From the NCBI RefSeq assembly GCF_947378715.1, contig NZ_CANCLE010000003.1, positions 1-64,000 of the forward strand: 64,000 bases of DNA. The letters run 5' to 3'. The translations under genes and the position numbers were made by a program. Below are positions 45,273 to 56,669 of this stretch, piece by piece. The stretch comes from Phenylobacterium aquaticum. Lineage in GTDB: Bacteria > Pseudomonadota > Alphaproteobacteria > Caulobacterales > Caulobacteraceae. The notes under the pieces were generated by a model that worked only from the letters and a program-made list of their open reading frames with translations, searched no databases and had not been told where the DNA came from. Numbering within the stretch: position 1 is the first letter of the stretch; every line of letters begins with the position of its first letter.

Positions 45273-46463
45273 CTAGTCGAGGGCCCGCAGCTCCGCCAGG
45301 ACCTCGTCGATGACCCGCGTCCAGTCGCCCACCTGTCGCTGTCGAAAGGTTCGGGTCCCGGGGTACCAGTCGAGGTCCGCGGCGCCGGGTCGCGGCCAGC
45401 GCCAGTCGGTCCCCATCACCGGCAACAACACCCAGCAAGGTCCGCCAAGCGCCCCGGCCAGGTGAGCGACCGAGGTGTCGACGCTGATGACCAGGTCAAG
45501 CCCGCCGATCAGGGCCGCGGTGTCACTGAAGTCCCGCGCGCCTGTCTCCTCTGGATGCAGGCTGACGGCGCCGGCCGCGAACAGCCGCTCAGCCTGATCC
45601 CACGGCAGGGACCTTTGCCGATCGACGGGGTTGTTGGGATTGCCGCGCCAGATCAGACCGATCCTGGCCTTGCCGGCGGCGCCTGGGTCCCATTCCGGTC
45701 GTCGCTCCGGGATGGGAAGATAGGGGGGATAGGGCAGGTCCGCAGGCGTGGCGCAGATGTGAAGCGGCGCCGAACCCATGCGAATCCAGACGTCATGCGG
45801 CGGAAGGGGCATCTGGCTCTGGAGGGGCAGGACCAGATCCGCGCCGCTCAGCCCCCGGAAGAGGGTCGCCAGGCGCGGATGGCACACCACGGTCACCTGC
45901 CGGGCGCCCAGGGCCTTCAGCCTGCTGATGAACCGCGCGAACAGGATCTGATCGCCGATCCCCTGCTCGGCCCAGACCAGGATCGCGCGGCCCGTCAGGG
46001 GTTCGCCAGCCCACTCCGGGCGGCAAACGTTCGGCGGCGGGCGACAGGTCTCCGGCGCCACCTCCATTCGCGCCTCATAGAGCGGCCAGCCCTCGGCGAA
46101 ACGGCCCTGGTGCAGGCACAGCGTAGAAAGGATGAATCGCGCCCAGGCATCGTGCGGATCAATCTCCAGGGCGGCCATCAGCACCTGCTCAGCCCTGTCG
46201 TCCCGTCCGGTCAGGATATGGAGGCTGGCAAGCCGGCTCCTCAACACCAGGTCTGCGGGCCGGTTCACAACCGCGACGTCCAGCAGCGCGGCGGCCGAGG
46301 CGAAGGCGCCCAACTCCCGCCGCGCCTGGGCGAGATTGACGAGCAGGTTCACCGTTTGGCGAAATCGGGAGGCGGCGACGAAGGCCTCTTCCGCCTCGCG
46401 CCAGCGGCCGGCCGTCGCATGGTCGAGGCCCGCCTTGAATAAGCTGTCGAACCCGCCGTCCAT
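45273..46463 (-). CDS. TPR-containing GT9-type glycosyltransferase
   Basis: A 396-residue protein. The N-terminal third has three or four tetratricopeptide units (LLVNLAQARRELGAFASA, LRSRLASLHILTGRDD, ARFILSTLCLHQGRFAEGW). The rest resembles a heptosyltransferase-like (GT9) domain: AILVWAEQGIGDQILFARF and LDLVISVDTSVAHLAGALG, the nucleotide-sugar Asp-rich segment. TPR-GT proteins act on surface or flagellin sugars in some Alphaproteobacteria; the target here is unknown. A close paralogue lies divergently at 46628. Confidence 0.78.
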   Translation of the reverse strand: MDGGFDSLFKAGLDHATAGRWREAEEAFVAASRFRQTVNLLVNLAQARRELGAFASAAALLDVAVVNRPADLVLRSRLASLHILTGRDDRAEQVLMAALEIDPHDAWARFILSTLCLHQGRFAEGWPLYEARMEVAPETCRPPPNVCRPEWAGEPLTGRAILVWAEQGIGDQILFARFISRLKALGARQVTVVCHPRLATLFRGLSGADLVLPLQSQMPLPPHDVWIRMGSAPLHICATPADLPYPPYLPIPERRPEWDPGAAGKARIGLIWRGNPNNPVDRQRSLPWDQAERLFAAGAVSLHPEETGARDFSDTAALIGGLDLVISVDTSVAHLAGALGGPCWVLLPVMGTDWRWPRPGAADLDWYPGTRTFRQRQVGDWTRVIDEVLAELRALD

Positions 46464-46627
46464 GTCCGGCCTCTGTCACGCCTTTGGCGTGGCCATAATG
46501 TGACTTGGGTGGAGAGTCGAAAACTGTTTCCTTGGTGAAGATGAAACCGGGCAGCGACAGGTCGTCGGATGGCGCGATCTGGCGGGCGCCCGTTTTCAGC
46601 GCCGCGCGCCGATGCTATGGCGCGGGC

Positions 46628-47842
46628 ATGTCGCTGGCCGATAGCCCTGAAGCCCTGTTTCGTCGTGCCGTCGACCTGCAGATCGCCGGGAGTGCGGCCG
46701 AGGCCGAAAGCCTGTATCTCGCGGCCGTAGGGGCAGGGCTCGGGCCGGATCTTCTGCCCGACGCCCACGGCAATCTCGGCGTGCTCTATCGCGCAACCCA
46801 CAGATTGGCGGAGGCCGAGGTCGCGCTTAAGACCGCGATCCGGCTAAGATCCGACTGGGCGGCGCCACACTACAATCTCGGCAATCTGTACAGCTATCAG
46901 CGGCGGCTACTGGACGCTGAAGCCGCCTATCTTGAGGCGCTTCGCATCAAGCCGGACCACCCCAAGGCGCCGTTCAATCTTGGCCAGATCTATCTCAGCC
47001 AGGGCCGCTTCGCCGAAGGCTGGCCAATGTACGAGGCGCGACCCGACCGAACGGAATCCCCCCTGATGCGGGTCCGGGTTCCTGAATGGACCGGCCAGCC
47101 GCTTGAGGGAAAATCGATCCTGGTGTGGCGGGAGCAGGGCTATGGCGATGAAATCCTGATGGCCCGCTATGTCCCCCTGCTGAAGGCTCAGGGCGCGCGA
47201 CAGGTGAAGATCGCCCCTACCTTGGCCATGCTCCGGCTGTTCGAATCCCTCGGCGGGGTCGACGAGGTCGTCACTCTGGTGGGCGATGTCCAAATGCCGG
47301 ACGTCGACTACTGGGTGTTGCCCTGCTCCCTGCCAGCCAGCCTCGGGACTGATGACACGCTGAAGTCCCAAGGCGCCTATCTCTCCGTCCCCGAGGCGGC
47401 GCGCGCGCGCTGGTCAGGCTTCGGCGGGCCGGGATTCAAGGTCGGCTTCACCTGGCAGGGAAATCCCAAGCAGCCCAACAACTTCAATCGTTCCATGAAG
47501 GGCCCGGAGCTGTTCAATGGCCTCGCTGACCTGGGTGTCGAGATGATCGATCTCCAGGAGCCGCGCGGCGATTTTGCTGATACGGCCGCGATCCTCGAGC
47601 AGCTGGATCTGGTGATCACCGTTGACACCGCCATGGCGCATCTGGCGGGCGCGCTAGACAAGCCCTGCTGGGTGGTGCTGGCCGCGCTTGGCACCTGCTG
47701 GCGCTACCCGCCGCCACAGCAGTCCGTCTCTCCCTGGTACAGGTCGACCACGATCTACCGCCAGACGACGCCCGGCGACTGGGCGGAGGTCTTCGCACGC
47801 GTGCGCCGAGACCTCGCCGCGCGGATCGCCCCCGATGTTTGA
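46628..47842 (+). CDS. TPR-containing GT9-type glycosyltransferase, paralogue
   Basis: A 404-residue paralogue of the gene at 45273. The TPR part has AHGNLGVLYRATHRLAEAE, HYNLGNLYSYQRRLLDAEA and FNLGQIYLSQGRFAEGWPMY. The GT9-like part has SILVWREQGYGDEILMARY and LDLVITVDTAMAHLAGALDK. The two proteins share the FAEGWPxYEAR, ILVWxEQGxGDxIL, and DLVIxVDTxxAHLAGAL blocks, so this is an inverted gene duplication. ATG at 46628 was chosen over an upstream start in the divergent promoter. Confidence 0.78.
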   Translation: MSLADSPEALFRRAVDLQIAGSAAEAESLYLAAVGAGLGPDLLPDAHGNLGVLYRATHRLAEAEVALKTAIRLRSDWAAPHYNLGNLYSYQRRLLDAEAAYLEALRIKPDHPKAPFNLGQIYLSQGRFAEGWPMYEARPDRTESPLMRVRVPEWTGQPLEGKSILVWREQGYGDEILMARYVPLLKAQGARQVKIAPTLAMLRLFESLGGVDEVVTLVGDVQMPDVDYWVLPCSLPASLGTDDTLKSQGAYLSVPEAARARWSGFGGPGFKVGFTWQGNPKQPNNFNRSMKGPELFNGLADLGVEMIDLQEPRGDFADTAAILEQLDLVITVDTAMAHLAGALDKPCWVVLAALGTCWRYPPPQQSVSPWYRSTTIYRQTTPGDWAEVFARVRRDLAARIAPDV

Positions 47843-48767
47843 GGCCCGCCCAGGTCCATGCCGGCCCCAGCAAGGCCGTCGGCTCCGGAGGTGCTGGCGC
47901 GCCGTCATCATGGCCCTCGGGCTGGTCCTGGCGACGTCCCCCGTGAATGCGGCCCCCATAGACCGATCGCCCCTCGATCCGGCGACCGCCGCCAACCCCG
48001 ACCTGGCCCGACACCGGGGCGACCCGGTCTGGGCGCGGCTTTCGGTGGCGACCCTGAGGTTCGCCGAGGGCGACTATAGCTGGACCCTGATCGTGATCAC
48101 CGACCCGGCGCGGCCGGCCGGGCCCTTCTGGTTCGTGCCGCATGACGACGAGGACGCCGCCTTCGACGCCGGCTTCCAAGGGTTGACCACCTATGGCGGG
48201 CGGCTGGTGGCGGTGGCCAATGGCGGCCGCCGCGCCCTGTCGGCGGCCCATGGCGGCGGGGCCGGATGCGTCCACCCCTGCGATCCCAACCGCGATTTTG
48301 GGCCACGGGGCCCACTCTATAGTGCGACGGTGCTGGGGCTGATGGCGCCGGGCCAGCCTGCGGTGGGGCTGCACACCAACGCGCCGGGGTCGGTCGGCCA
48401 CGGAGGACGGGGTTCGATCTTCGCCGATCCAGCCGATGTCGCCCGCATCTTCGCCAGCCCCACGGCGGCCGGCGCCTTCGCCAATGGCGACACCATGGCG
48501 ATCGTGGCGGGCCGCGCGCCCAAGGCCCTGGCCCATCCCCCCTGTGTGGACACGCTCAACGCCGGCGGCGTGCATGTGGCCTATGAACAGGTGTCCGGTC
48601 CGCCGGACGCCTCCGGCGACGGCTCGCTCTCCAACCACCTGGCCCTGGAAGACCGCGATCCGCCCCGGACCTATGTCGGGCTGGAGGCGCGCCATGGCGA
48701 CGCCGCCAGCGAGATCGCCATGATCGACCTGCTGATGACCTGCCCGGCCTTCGCCGCTTCGCGCTAG
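47835..48767 (+). CDS. Secreted protein with PHDDE and DPNRDFG motifs, unknown
   Basis: About 310 residues with a signal peptide (positively charged n-region, then AVIMALGLVLATSPVNA). No known family is certain, but FVPHDDEDAAFDAGF, CDPNRDFGPRGP and VGLHTNAPGS look like metal-binding His/Asp/Glu segments as in amidase or carboxypeptidase-like (M14) hydrolases. Start ATG 47835 overlaps the GT stop by 8 nt and keeps a charged n-region; ATG 47910 would make a very short one. Its stop shares CTAG with the convergent phosphatase stop. Confidence 0.7.
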   Translation: MFEARPGPCRPQQGRRLRRCWRAVIMALGLVLATSPVNAAPIDRSPLDPATAANPDLARHRGDPVWARLSVATLRFAEGDYSWTLIVITDPARPAGPFWFVPHDDEDAAFDAGFQGLTTYGGRLVAVANGGRRALSAAHGGGAGCVHPCDPNRDFGPRGPLYSATVLGLMAPGQPAVGLHTNAPGSVGHGGRGSIFADPADVARIFASPTAAGAFANGDTMAIVAGRAPKALAHPPCVDTLNAGGVHVAYEQVSGPPDASGDGSLSNHLALEDRDPPRTYVGLEARHGDAASEIAMIDLLMTCPAFAASR

Positions 48768-49684
48768 GCGGCCCGGCGCTGGGGGATCACCGCCTGGTGC
48801 AGAGCCTGGCCCTCATAGTCGCGGAAGGTGACGGTCAGGGTCCGGGCGGTGAGCTCATAGGCGGTGAAGCCCGAGCGCGAGAGGCAGAATTTCGTGCCCG
48901 CGATCGCCTTGACCGGCCGCGTCTCCGAGCCTGCCCCGGTGCAGATATAGCTCACCCCATCGACCTCGATGTGCTGCAGGTCGTGGTCGTGGCCGTTCAG
49001 ATAGGCCTGGACCCCGTGGCGCTCGAGCAGGGGCTTGAGGTCGTCGACCAGCCGGCCAGTATTGCCGTGATCGCCGCCGGAAAAGGTCGTGTGGTGGCCG
49101 AACACAAGCTTCCAGGGCGCGGTCGACCGCGCGAGCTCGGCGTCCAGCCAGGCCAGCTGGGCGTCACCGGTCGCGCGCGCGGCCAGGGGCGAGACGATTG
49201 GGGTGGTGTCGAGCCCAAACAGGTCGAGGTCGGGAAAGCCCAGCTCTGCCCCGGAAACCTTGAAATAGGCCGAGGGCATGCGCCAGCGGGGGCTGGTCGC
49301 CGAATAGTCGATCTGCGCCTGGGGCGAGCCCCGATGGTCGTGGTTGCCGAGCGTGACGTACCAGGGGCGCTGGAGCGCGGCGGCGACATAGACCTCCTCG
49401 AAGGAGGTCTTCCACTGGGGGTCCTGGGTGGAGGCCACGCCGTTCTCATAGAAATTGTCGCCGACCGAGAGGATGAACCGGGCGTCGATCGCCTGGGCGG
49501 TCCTGCCCATCTGGGCGGCCACGTCGCGCTGGTGCGAGGCGCCGTCACGGCCCCAGTCGCCGACCGCCAGGAAGCGCAGCGCCGAAGGTTGAGCCTCGGC
49601 CGCCGGCGCGAGGCCGGCGATCGCCCCGACCGCGAGGCCGCCGATCACCTGACGGCGATCGGGATACAGGCGATAGTCGGTCAT
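48764..49684 (-). CDS. Tat-exported metallophosphoesterase (acid phosphatase-like)
   Basis: A 306-residue calcineurin-like phosphatase. The N-terminus holds a twin-arginine signal DRRQVIGGLAVG. Two-metal motifs are visible: RFLAVGDWGRDG, SVGDNFYENG, VTLGNHDHRG, FGHHTTFSGGDHG and LNGHDHDLQHIE, matching the tartrate-resistant acid phosphatase group. It likely acts in the periplasm on phosphomonoesters. The stop overlaps the preceding plus-strand gene by 4 bp. Confidence 0.9.
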   Translation of the reverse strand: MTDYRLYPDRRQVIGGLAVGAIAGLAPAAEAQPSALRFLAVGDWGRDGASHQRDVAAQMGRTAQAIDARFILSVGDNFYENGVASTQDPQWKTSFEEVYVAAALQRPWYVTLGNHDHRGSPQAQIDYSATSPRWRMPSAYFKVSGAELGFPDLDLFGLDTTPIVSPLAARATGDAQLAWLDAELARSTAPWKLVFGHHTTFSGGDHGNTGRLVDDLKPLLERHGVQAYLNGHDHDLQHIEVDGVSYICTGAGSETRPVKAIAGTKFCLSRSGFTAYELTARTLTVTFRDYEGQALHQAVIPQRRAA

Positions 49685-49980
49685 CCGGCGGTGTCCTTTG
49701 AGGGTGGGGGGATCATTCCGCGATCAGGGCGCGGGCGCAACGTCCCCGGCGCCCAGCACCGGGGCATGATTTCGCCGTTCAGGCCCGATTTCGGGGCAGG
49801 TCTGCAATTCCGCATATCGGTGTTGCGAAAAAAGCGGTTGCCCTTGATCTTAACACCGTTATCTTAGCGTTGCTTAGTTCACGTCGCGGCCCGGGTGGGG
49901 ATACCTGGGTCGGCTCCACGACGAGAACCGGGCCGGGCCCTTCCGGGTTCGTTTCCTCCCCAACCCGTGGAAGACCCAAG
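49685..49980. other. Intergenic region with leader pairing before the small secreted gene
   Basis: A 296-bp non-coding stretch between the phosphatase (minus) and the 49981 gene (plus). In its right half CGGGTGGGGA (49892-49901) can pair with TCCCCAACCCG (49957-49967) with one bulged base, around a G+C-rich loop. Left of this is a short A+T-rich tract that may hold promoters. No gene is supported. Confidence 0.4.
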
Positions 49981-50289
49981 ATGAAGCTTCAAACTCTCGC
50001 GGCCGCCTGCGCCGCCCTCGTCGCCCTGTCCGCCGCCGGTCAGGCCTTCGCCAATGACGCCGTCGTGGTCAAGCTGTCGGCTCCTATCGCCGGCAACGCC
50101 AAGTTCATCGCTGGCGGCGCCGTGTTCATCTGCACCGGCGACACCTGCGTCGCCGCCGCCCCGACCTCCCAGACCTATGCGGTTTCCGCCTGCAAGGTGG
50201 TGAAGAAGAACGCCGGTCCGGTGGCGTCCTACTCCGTGGCCTCCAAGTCCCTCGAAGCCGACAAGCTCGCCGTCTGCAACGCGAGCTGA
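49981..50289 (+). CDS. Small secreted cysteine-containing protein, unknown
   Basis: A 102-residue protein. Signal peptide MKLQTLAAACAALVALSAAG with the cleavage site near QAFA-ND. The mature part has FICTGDTCVAA, two cysteines likely to form a disulfide, then CKVVKK and a final CNAS. I recognise no family beyond Caulobacterales-like small secreted proteins. It has a long leader and a strong terminator, suggesting its own high-level unit. Confidence 0.75.
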   Translation: MKLQTLAAACAALVALSAAGQAFANDAVVVKLSAPIAGNAKFIAGGAVFICTGDTCVAAAPTSQTYAVSACKVVKKNAGPVASYSVASKSLEADKLAVCNAS

Positions 50290-50372
50290 TTGGTCGCCCA
50301 CTCCTCTCTCCGCAGGACACGAGCGCTAGGGCGCGCGCCTCCCAGCCAAACCTTAGTCGAGCCTGCCACTCT

Positions 50373-50404
50373 GGGCGTCGCGGTCCGCCGCGACGCCCTT
50401 TTTC
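50373..50404 (+). terminator. Strong intrinsic terminator after the small secreted gene
   Basis: GGGCGTCGCGG (50373-50383) and CCGCGACGCCC (50388-50398) pair perfectly over 11 bp around loop TCCG, followed by TTTTTCTT. It is about 85 nt after the stop codon. Confidence 0.88.
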
Positions 50405-50442
50405 TTGGCTGCGGCCACGATCGCTTCTATGAGGCCCGCGTC

Positions 50443-50769
50443 ATGTCGGATGTCTCCCCTTCTCCCCAAGTCCTCACCCGGTCCCTGGCCGTTCCGCAGG
50501 GCGCGGCCGCAGCCGCGTTGCTGATCCAGCCGGTCCTGGCCCAGGTTGCGGGCGACGACGCCCATCCGGTGTCGCTCAGCCTGGACTATGGCCCCGCCCT
50601 GGTCCCGGGCCAGACCGTGCGGGTGGAGGCCTGGGTCGACCGGGCGACCCGCACCATCGTCTTCGCTCAGGCCCGCGTTCTGGCGCCGGATGGAGCGCTC
50701 GCGGTCCAGGCCTCGGCCGTGTTCCGTAGGGTCGTTCCCACGAACCCTGCTAAAGAGGACGGAACTTGA
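50443..50769 (+). CDS. Hot-dog-fold thioesterase-like protein, putative
   Basis: A 108-residue protein, MSDVSPSPQVLTRSLAVPQG. The segment VSLSLDYGPALVPGQTVRVE, then TRTIVFAQARVLAPDGALAV, resembles one half of a PaaI-type thioesterase, short for the family. The catalytic Asp/Glu cannot be placed securely. The start at 50443 follows the terminator by about 40 nt and precedes the atp operon by 186 bp. Confidence 0.55.
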   Translation: MSDVSPSPQVLTRSLAVPQGAAAAALLIQPVLAQVAGDDAHPVSLSLDYGPALVPGQTVRVEAWVDRATRTIVFAQARVLAPDGALAVQASAVFRRVVPTNPAKEDGT

Positions 50770-50955
50770 AGGCCCTAAAGGGCGCCGGCTTGGTTGCGGC
50801 GCCGAAAATCGCGTGCTAACAGGCGCGCGGCTTTGGGCCGGGGGGCCTCCCAGGTCCCAAGTGCCAGTGTTCTTTTCCGAGCGCTTTCAAGCCTTTAGGT
50901 CGCGGTGAAGAGTTCTTCCCCGGGGCCGTACATTCGCACCGGGCGGACAATATAA

Positions 50956-51510
50956 GTGGCGGACGATTCCAGGACTTCCAATGTGGGCGGCAGATACGCC
51001 CAGGCCCTCTTCGATCTGGCGACCGATGAGAAGATCGTCGCTGTCGTGGAGGCCGACCTTCAGGCGCTGAAACGCATGAGCGCCGACTCCAAGGACTTCC
51101 GCACGCTGCTCGCGTCTCCGGCTTTCAGCGCCGAGCAGAAGGCCAAGGCGCTTTCGGCCCTGGCCGCCAAGGCCAAGCTGCACGCCACCACCCAGAAGTT
51201 CCTGGGCCTGCTGGCTCACAACGGCCGGGTTTCGGTTCTGATGTCGGTGGTCACCGGCTTCGAGGAACTGGCCGCCAAGGCGCGCGGCGCGATCGCCGCC
51301 CAGGTGGTCACCGCCATCCCGCTCACCGCCGCCCAGACCAAGGGCGTGGCTCAGGCCCTGCGCACCGCGCTGGGCGCTGATCCGGAAATTTCGACCCGCG
51401 TCGATCCGTCCATCCTGGGCGGCATCAAGGTGCAGGTCGGCTCCCGCCTATTCGATGCTTCGCTTCGTTCGAAGCTCGATTCCCTCAAGTTCGCCCTGAA
51501 GAGAGCGTAA
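50956..51510 (+). CDS. atpH: F1F0 ATP synthase subunit delta
   Basis: Links the F1 hexamer to the peripheral stalk. The 184-residue protein starts with GTG and has the N-terminal helical domain RYAQALFDLATDEKI and a C-terminal VDPSILGGIKVQVGSRLFDA typical of delta. First gene of atpHAGDC; the F0 genes (atpB, E, F) are elsewhere, as is usual in this class. Confidence 0.96.
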   Translation: MADDSRTSNVGGRYAQALFDLATDEKIVAVVEADLQALKRMSADSKDFRTLLASPAFSAEQKAKALSALAAKAKLHATTQKFLGLLAHNGRVSVLMSVVTGFEELAAKARGAIAAQVVTAIPLTAAQTKGVAQALRTALGADPEISTRVDPSILGGIKVQVGSRLFDASLRSKLDSLKFALKRA

Positions 51511-53049
<1,539 letters not shown>

Positions 53050-53071
53050 GCGTCGGTTGGAGAGCTAGGGT

Positions 53072-53941
53072 ATGGCCAGCCTCAAGGAGATGCGCAATCG
53101 GATCGGAAGCGTGAAATCCACGCAGAAGATCACGAAGGCGCTGCAGATGGTCGCGGCGGCGAAGCTTCGCCGCTCGACCGAAGCGGCTCAGAACGCCCGG
53201 CCCTATGCGGAACGCATGGCTGCGGTGATCGCCAATCTGGCGGCGGGTGTGTCCGGCGACGGCGCGCCCAAGCTGCTGGTCGGCACCGGCAAGGACACCA
53301 AGCAGCTGGTGGTCGTCGCGACCTCCGACCGCGGCCTGGCCGGCGGCTTCAACACCTCGATCGTGCGCCTGGCGCGCGAGCGGATTTCGAAGCTGATCGC
53401 CGAGGGCAAGGACGTCCGCATCATCACCCTGGGTCGCAAGGCCCGCGACCAGCTGAAGCGCGCCTATGGCGACCGCTTCGTGGCCAGCTTCGAGGTGGGT
53501 GGCAATCCGGGCCTGGCCGTGGCCCAGCAGGTCTCGGCCAAGATCGGCGAACTGTTCGAGGCCGGCGAGGCCGATGTGGTCACGCTCGCCTTCTCGCGCT
53601 TCAAGTCCGTGGTCCTGCAGACCCCGACGCTCGCCCAGCTGATCCCGGCTCAGGTGACGGGCTCCAAGCCCATCGACCTGAAGGGCGCGGCCTATGAATA
53701 CGAGCCGGACGGGGAGACTATCCTCGAGACCCTGCTGCCGCGCAATCTGACGGTCCAGGTGCTGTCGGCGATGCTGGAGAACCAGGCCGGGTTCTTCGCC
53801 GCGCAGATGACGGCGATGGACAATGCGACCCGCAACGCCGGCGACATGATCGCCGCCCTCACCCTGAAATATAACCGTTCACGCCAGGCGCAGATCACCA
53901 AGGAGCTGATCGAGATCATCTCCGGCGCCGAAGCGATCTAA
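53072..53941 (+). CDS. atpG: F1F0 ATP synthase subunit gamma
   Basis: Rotary central-stalk subunit. The 289-residue protein has the conserved N-terminal helix [20 protein letters not shown] and the C-terminal [20 protein letters not shown], which form the coiled coil inside the hexamer. It lies 22 nt after atpA. Confidence 0.98.
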   Translation: MASLKEMRNRIGSVKSTQKITKALQMVAAAKLRRSTEAAQNARPYAERMAAVIANLAAGVSGDGAPKLLVGTGKDTKQLVVVATSDRGLAGGFNTSIVRLARERISKLIAEGKDVRIITLGRKARDQLKRAYGDRFVASFEVGGNPGLAVAQQVSAKIGELFEAGEADVVTLAFSRFKSVVLQTPTLAQLIPAQVTGSKPIDLKGAAYEYEPDGETILETLLPRNLTVQVLSAMLENQAGFFAAQMTAMDNATRNAGDMIAALTLKYNRSRQAQITKELIEIISGAEAI

Positions 53942-55528
<1,587 letters not shown>

Positions 55529-55533
55529 GTCCC

Positions 55534-55800
55534 ATGGCTGGCAAGATTCACTTCTCCCTCGTCTCCCCGGAACGCGAGCTGTTCTCGGGTGAGGTCGATC
55601 AGGTTGACGCGCCGGGGTCCGAAGGCGACTTCGGCGTGCTCGCCAACCACGCGCCGTTCATGACAGCGCTGAAGGAAGGGCGCGTGCGGGTCTATGCCGG
55701 CGGCAAGATCACCGACTTCGACGTCAAGGGCGGCTTCGCCGACGTGACGCCGGAAGGGCTCACCATTTTGGCTGAACACGCTCAGGCGGTCGCCAGCTAG
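55534..55800 (+). CDS. atpC: F1F0 ATP synthase subunit epsilon (short form)
   Basis: Central-stalk subunit. The 88-residue protein is the beta-sandwich domain only (MAGKIHFSLVSPERELFSGE, ANHAPFMTALKEG) and lacks the two-helix C-terminal domain that inhibits ATP hydrolysis in E. coli. It starts 5 nt after atpD and closes the operon. Confidence 0.94.
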   Translation: MAGKIHFSLVSPERELFSGEVDQVDAPGSEGDFGVLANHAPFMTALKEGRVRVYAGGKITDFDVKGGFADVTPEGLTILAEHAQAVAS

Positions 55801-55894
55801 GCGATCAGCCTCGCCTTCGCCCTAAAGTCCGGCTAGGGGACTTGCGAGGGACGGCGACTTTGAGTGTGATAATCGCCTAGTCAGGGGAACTTCC

Positions 55895-56587
55895 ATGCGT
55901 ATCGCCTTCGCCAGTCTGATCGCCTTCGCCGGCGTCGCCACCGTCGCCGTCGCCCAGACGACGCCACCTGCGGCGCCCGCAACGGCCCCGGCCGCCGCAC
56001 CTGTCGCGGCGCCGGCCCCCGCGGCGGATCCCGCCGCCGCCGCTGCTCCGGCCCCCGCGCCGGCCGCTGACGCTGCGGCTCCGGCTCCGCCGGAACCCAC
56101 TCTGCCCACCGATGGCGACGGCGCCATCATCACCAATGTGCTGACCAAGGTCTGCATTCCGCTGGTCAAGGGTGGTGACTACGCTCAGCTCGCGCTGGCC
56201 AACGGCATGAAGAAGGGCAAGAAGGACGGCAATATCATCTTCACCCTGCCGCTCACCGGCGGGACGAAGGACTATATGCTGACCCTGGAGAACCCCGGTT
56301 CCAACAAGCAGGTCTGCTCGCTGAGCCTGAAATACGTGCTCGACGGCGAGAAGCCGATCATCCGCTCGCTCAACATCTGGGCCTATCTGCACGATCCCTA
56401 CATGGCCGCGCAGCGCAACGACTACGTGCCGGCCACGGACGTGAAGCGGATCACCAATTCCTGGGAATATTTCACCGACCACGAGTCCCAGGGTCTGGTT
56501 TTGGTCCAGCTGAAGAAGCCCGACGGCTCGCCCCTGAACGCCAAGTTCGACCAGGCGACCCTGCTCTATAGCGAGCGCACCTTCTAA
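55895..56587 (+). CDS. Secreted Ala/Pro-rich protein, unknown
   Basis: A 230-residue protein. A signal peptide (MRIAFASLIAFAGVATVAVA) is followed by about 50 residues of Ala/Pro repeats, probably a flexible cell-wall spacer, and a C-terminal domain with VLTKVCIPLVKGGDYAQLAL, KQVCSLSLKYVLDG and ITNSWEYFTDHES. The two cysteines may pair. No family is known to me. A terminator follows. Confidence 0.8.
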   Translation: MRIAFASLIAFAGVATVAVAQTTPPAAPATAPAAAPVAAPAPAADPAAAAAPAPAPAADAAAPAPPEPTLPTDGDGAIITNVLTKVCIPLVKGGDYAQLALANGMKKGKKDGNIIFTLPLTGGTKDYMLTLENPGSNKQVCSLSLKYVLDGEKPIIRSLNIWAYLHDPYMAAQRNDYVPATDVKRITNSWEYFTDHESQGLVLVQLKKPDGSPLNAKFDQATLLYSERTF

Positions 56588-56615
56588 GGCGCTGGCCGAC
56601 CACGCGACGATTTCG

Positions 56616-56648
56616 AGGCGCCGGGGGAAACTCCGGCGCCTTCTTCGT
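56616..56648 (+). terminator. Terminator-like hairpin after the Ala/Pro-rich gene
   Basis: AGGCGCCGG (56616-56624) and CCGGCGCCT (56633-56641) pair over 9 bp around an 8-nt loop, then TCTTCGT. The T tract is weak. It lies between convergent genes. Confidence 0.6.
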
Positions 56649-56669
56649 GGATGCGGATCGGATCGGCGG

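Noticed and set aside
46514..46518. GANTC site between the glycosyltransferase paralogues
   Set aside because: Single GANTC sites occur often by chance; no adjacent cell-cycle gene supports a role.
50781..50803. Hairpin GGCGCCG / CGGCGCC before atpH
   Set aside because: No T tract follows and the loop is 9 nt; likely chance in G+C-rich DNA.
55825..55843. AAGTCC / GGACTT inverted repeat after atpC
   Set aside because: Only 6 bp with no T tract; weak support for a terminator.
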